NCBI GenBank assembly: GCA_002356635.1
Contig: CP023454.1
Location: 3,022,501 to 3,086,500 of the forward strand
Direction of reading: 5' to 3'
Source of the DNA: Rhodobacteraceae bacterium QY30
GTDB lineage: Bacteria; Pseudomonadota; Alphaproteobacteria; Rhodobacterales; Rhodobacteraceae
Length of the DNA: 64,000 nt
Below, piece after piece: positions 61,688-64,000 of this stretch (positions are counted from its first letter, which is position 1; the number at the start of each line of letters is the position of its first letter). A program made the translations under genes and the position numbers. Under the pieces are notes generated by a model, which had not been told where the DNA came from, did not search any database, and worked only from the letters and a program-made list of their open reading frames with translations.

Positions 61688-63625
61688 TCATCCCTTCCCC
61701 TCCAGAAAGCGCCGCTTGGCCTCTTCGGTGCGGCGCATGTCGCGCAGCATGGCGTCAATCGCGGCCTCATCGCTTTTGTCGGCATAGCGGAATTCGCTGT
61801 CGGCGTAGCGGTTGATTTCCTGCACAAGCATTTCAACCGTAATCGGGCGGCGCAATTCCGCGATCATCGCCTTCTTGGTGTCATAGTCCCTGAACAGGAA
61901 CAGGTCGGGCTTTTCCATCCATTCGTCCGGCAGCTCGAAATCCATCGCCCGGACCTTCACCGCATCGGTGATGTTCTTGATCGCCCGGCCGGTAAAGCGG
62001 GGGTCGGCCTCCTGGATGGCTTTCAGATAGGTGCCGAGCTTGGCCAGGGTGTCCAGCGGCCCCAGCTTTGCCTGCACCTCGGCAAAGACGCGCGCCAGAC
62101 CTTCTTCCTGCGGCTTGCTGTGCGCCTCGAAACTGTCCGCCACGGCGCGCTGGATTTCCTGGGCGGCGTACAGATCATGTTCCCCCACCGGGATGGCGTG
62201 GTTCTTGCCCAGAAGCAGCGCCAGGATGTCGATGTAATCGCCGCGCGTCTGCGGCCCGTCGACCAAAAATCGTGCGCCCGCCCGCTGGCGCAGCGCGTCA
62301 TCGACGTTTTCGGGATAGTTCGAAAACATGCCGAAGGTGCAGTTGCCGCGCACCACGGTATTGGCACCCGCAAAGGCCTCCATCAGCACGGCGGTGATTT
62401 CCTGCTGCCCGGCCGAAGATCCACGCTCACCCCGCTTGCCAGCCACCTGATCGATGTCGTCGATGGTGCCAAAGCCGATGACAGACGGATCCATCACCGA
62501 CTGGATGAAGGCCTTGGCGTTCTGGCCGGACTTGCCCTGATAGCTGTCGACCGTGTCGATCGACAGGTTCTGGTACCGGAACGGATAGCCCGCCACCTTG
62601 CAGTAGCCATCGATCAGCCCGGCCATCATCTGGATCAGCGTCGTCTTGCCCGTGCCGGGCCTGCCGTCGCCCATGAAGGTGAAGATGAAGCCGCCCAGCT
62701 CGGCAAAGGGATTGGCCTTCCGCGTGAAGTCATAGGCCATCAGCATCTTGGCCAGCCGCATCGCCTGATACTTCGCGATATGATTGCCGATCACCTCCTC
62801 GGGCCGTTTGAAAGCCATGGCCAGCGCCGCGCCGCGCGCCTTCCGGGCCGGGGTAAAGCCGGAAATCGGGAGGTCATCGGCGGCGACGCGGTAATTCGCG
62901 CCCGTGAAGGCCTCGATCCGCGCCGCCGTTTCGCCGCGCGCGCGGACCTTGCCCATCAGCTGTTCGGCATAGGCCAGCACAGTCGCAACCAGGCTGCTGT
63001 CATCCCGGGCAAACAGTGCGATGTCCTGGTCCAGTTCCCACAGCGCCCCCTGCAAGGCCAGGATCGGATTGTCGGTCAGCACTTCCTCGACTTCGCCCAC
63101 CTCGACTGGCGTGGTCCCCGCATGCGGCGCCAGCAGGAAGGCGGTGGCATTGGCAAAGACCGACAGTACCGCCAGCGCCTCTGAGGTCAGAAGCTCGGTG
63201 AATTCGGCGGATCTCTGGTTCGGCAGGCGCCCTTCCAGATTGGCTTTCTTCAGCTCGGTCAGGCCGGTGCGGGCCGAAAAGGCCTCTCCGACCGCCAGCG
63301 CGATGGACAGGCTTCGACGCAGGGATTGCAGGACCGTGGCCTCGATGGGCGACGGCAGCGGGTCCCTGCCGCCGGCCGCATGGGTCCGTTCGACCAGCCG
63401 CACGCCCGAGGGCCGGGCCGGGGTGCGGGTGGCAAGGCCGGGTGTGGTGGACCGGAACCGCGGCCGCGCCGCCACCCCCGGTGACAGGTCGGGCGCCGGC
63501 GCATCTGCCTGCGCCTTCGCCAGACGCGGCGCGTGGTCAAACCCCGCCAGCAGCGCTTCGGCGGCCGGATACTGGGCGCGGATCGCTTCTTCCTTCAACT
63601 CCATCTCGTCGCGCGCCGCACTCAT
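61688..63625 (-). CDS. AAA+ ATPase (MoxR-like) with long N-terminal domain
   Basis: A 645-residue ATPase. Residues 1-100 are Ala/Pro-rich and low in complexity, about 100-290 are helical, and the AAA module starts near residue 310: Walker A GDGRPGTGKTT (about 319-329), Walker B FGTIDDIDQVAG (about 385-396, with tandem Asp), the sensor FGMFSNYPENVDD and an arginine-finger-like ALRQRAGARFLV. The sequence suggests a remodelling ATPase acting with the genes that follow. The ATG at 63625 has CAGGTGAG upstream; a GTG at 63664 gives 13 more residues. Substrate and role are unknown. Confidence 0.72.
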   Translation of the reverse strand: MSAARDEMELKEEAIRAQYPAAEALLAGFDHAPRLAKAQADAPAPDLSPGVAARPRFRSTTPGLATRTPARPSGVRLVERTHAAGGRDPLPSPIEATVLQSLRRSLSIALAVGEAFSARTGLTELKKANLEGRLPNQRSAEFTELLTSEALAVLSVFANATAFLLAPHAGTTPVEVGEVEEVLTDNPILALQGALWELDQDIALFARDDSSLVATVLAYAEQLMGKVRARGETAARIEAFTGANYRVAADDLPISGFTPARKARGAALAMAFKRPEEVIGNHIAKYQAMRLAKMLMAYDFTRKANPFAELGGFIFTFMGDGRPGTGKTTLIQMMAGLIDGYCKVAGYPFRYQNLSIDTVDSYQGKSGQNAKAFIQSVMDPSVIGFGTIDDIDQVAGKRGERGSSAGQQEITAVLMEAFAGANTVVRGNCTFGMFSNYPENVDDALRQRAGARFLVDGPQTRGDYIDILALLLGKNHAIPVGEHDLYAAQEIQRAVADSFEAHSKPQEEGLARVFAEVQAKLGPLDTLAKLGTYLKAIQEADPRFTGRAIKNITDAVKVRAMDFELPDEWMEKPDLFLFRDYDTKKAMIAELRRPITVEMLVQEINRYADSEFRYADKSDEAAIDAMLRDMRRTEEAKRRFLEGKG

Positions 63626-63643
63626 CCGCTCACCTGTTTCTTC

Positions 63644-63659
63644 TTTGTCCAAATACTCC
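63644..63659 (-). repeat. GAGTATT leader motif
   Basis: The minus strand reads GGAGTATTTGGACAAA, followed by GAAGAAA, 19-34 bases upstream of the AAA+ gene start. It is the best-preserved of four related copies. Confidence 0.45.
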
Positions 63660-63686
63660 TGCACCGCGGGACGACCCCGCGCCGCA

Positions 63687-64000
63687 TCAGCCGTAGACGA
63701 CCACGCGGCCTTCGCGCCCCACGACGTATTTCCGAACCGACCGGAACCCCTCGGGGTCCTTCTCGGCCAGCACCTGATAGGGACGCTGAGGCAGGATCAG
63801 GCTGCGCGTCACCCGTGTTGCGCCGGTTTCCGCGCCGCGACCGGCGAACGGATCCAGGCGGAACACCTGCCGCTCGGTCGAGGAGAACCAGCCTTTCTCC
63901 GTCTCGACCCGTTCGCTTTCCAGGTCCTCGATTGTCCAGGCCATGGCCCAGTCATCGCCCGGCTGCGCCCTTACCTCTTCCAGAACCTCGCGGATCGGGC
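63687..64000 (-). CDS. Hypothetical protein, C-terminal part (cut by window end)
   Basis: About 104 C-terminal residues are visible; the frame is open through the right edge, so the true start lies beyond it. An in-frame ATG at 63944 is internal, because coherent protein sequence (IREVLEEVRAQPGDDWAMAW) precedes it. The rest is soluble and charged (TIEDLESERVETEKGWFSSTERQVF, then an RVTRSLILPQRPYQVLAEKD block). I do not recognise it. It is 61 bases upstream of the AAA+ gene on the same strand and probably belongs to the same set. Confidence 0.6.
   Translation of the reverse strand, partial: PIREVLEEVRAQPGDDWAMAWTIEDLESERVETEKGWFSSTERQVFRLDPFAGRGAETGATRVTRSLILPQRPYQVLAEKDPEGFRSVRKYVVGREGRVVVYG

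Noticed and set aside
1-64000. CRISPR array, prophage, insertion sequence or defence island
   Set aside because: No regular short repeats with spacers, no transposase, integrase or phage structural genes, and no recognised defence genes.
1-64000. tRNA or rRNA genes
   Set aside because: No cloverleaf-like segment with a T-loop motif or rRNA-like stretch stands out in the intergenic gaps, all of which are under about 240 bases.

Overview
The window is GC-rich and gene-dense, with short intergenic gaps and many ATGA or GTGA start/stop overlaps. Gene content (DUF1523 protein, Zur/ZnuABC, YjbF/YjbH, adenine deaminase, GlxA-type and RpiR regulators) and a recurrent GGAGTATTTGG-type motif just upstream of start codons point to an alphaproteobacterium, most likely Rhodobacterales (Rhodobacter/Paracoccus relatives). 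I see a chromosomal segment. There are no tRNA or rRNA genes, no CRISPR array, no transposase and no phage genes. No gap between genes exceeds about 240 bases.

Region 1 (1-17.8 kb) is a surface-polysaccharide locus. A plus-strand block holds a partial sugar-nucleotide epimerase, a methyltransferase, a GT39-type membrane glycosyltransferase and a flavoprotein with a 4Fe-4S-type cysteine motif. A HupE/UreJ membrane protein follows. Next come a GT4/flippase pair, a lone GT4 gene, and a tight seven-gene minus-strand operon: UDP-glucuronate decarboxylase, a multi-pass membrane protein, two GT2 enzymes, an LPG-synthase-type membrane protein, an FAD enzyme and a polysaccharide deacetylase. A CmoA-like methyltransferase closes the region. 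UDP-glucose dehydrogenase, which would feed the decarboxylase, lies 28 kb away at 44.7 kb.

Region 2 (18-29.9 kb) covers nitrogen and peptide scavenging: an ArgE-type deacylase, a complete dipeptide/oligopeptide ABC importer under a GlxA/AraC-type regulator, adenine deaminase, membrane dipeptidase and a YcaQ-type DNA glycosylase. Region 3 (30-39.7 kb) is a catabolic island: a four-gene ABC importer, an RpiR regulator, an N-formylglutamate-amidohydrolase-family protein, a glutamine-synthetase-like ligase, an aldehyde dehydrogenase and an iron-dependent alcohol dehydrogenase, ended by a strong terminator. The enzyme set fits gamma-glutamylation-based breakdown of an amine or amino alcohol.

Region 4 (39.9-46 kb) encodes exopolysaccharide export and surface proteins: YjbH, YjbF, three small YjbE-like paralogues each with its own terminator, a CAP-domain protein and Ugd. 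Region 5 (46-52.3 kb) has a malonyl-CoA synthetase, the Zur/ZnuABC zinc system with two Zur-box-like palindromes, galactose mutarotase and a MarR/GbsR-like regulator. Region 6 (52.3-59.4 kb) has a fused 5-oxoprolinase/hydantoinase, a tandem-domain ALDH16-type aldehyde dehydrogenase and deoxyribose-phosphate aldolase. The promoter ahead of the aldolase carries an exact match to the RutR consensus operator. Region 7 (59.4-64 kb) is a minus-strand set of poorly characterised genes (DUF1523 protein, small membrane protein, DUF6638-like protein, MoxR-like AAA+ ATPase, unknown protein cut by the window edge). It is the best candidate here for an undescribed system.
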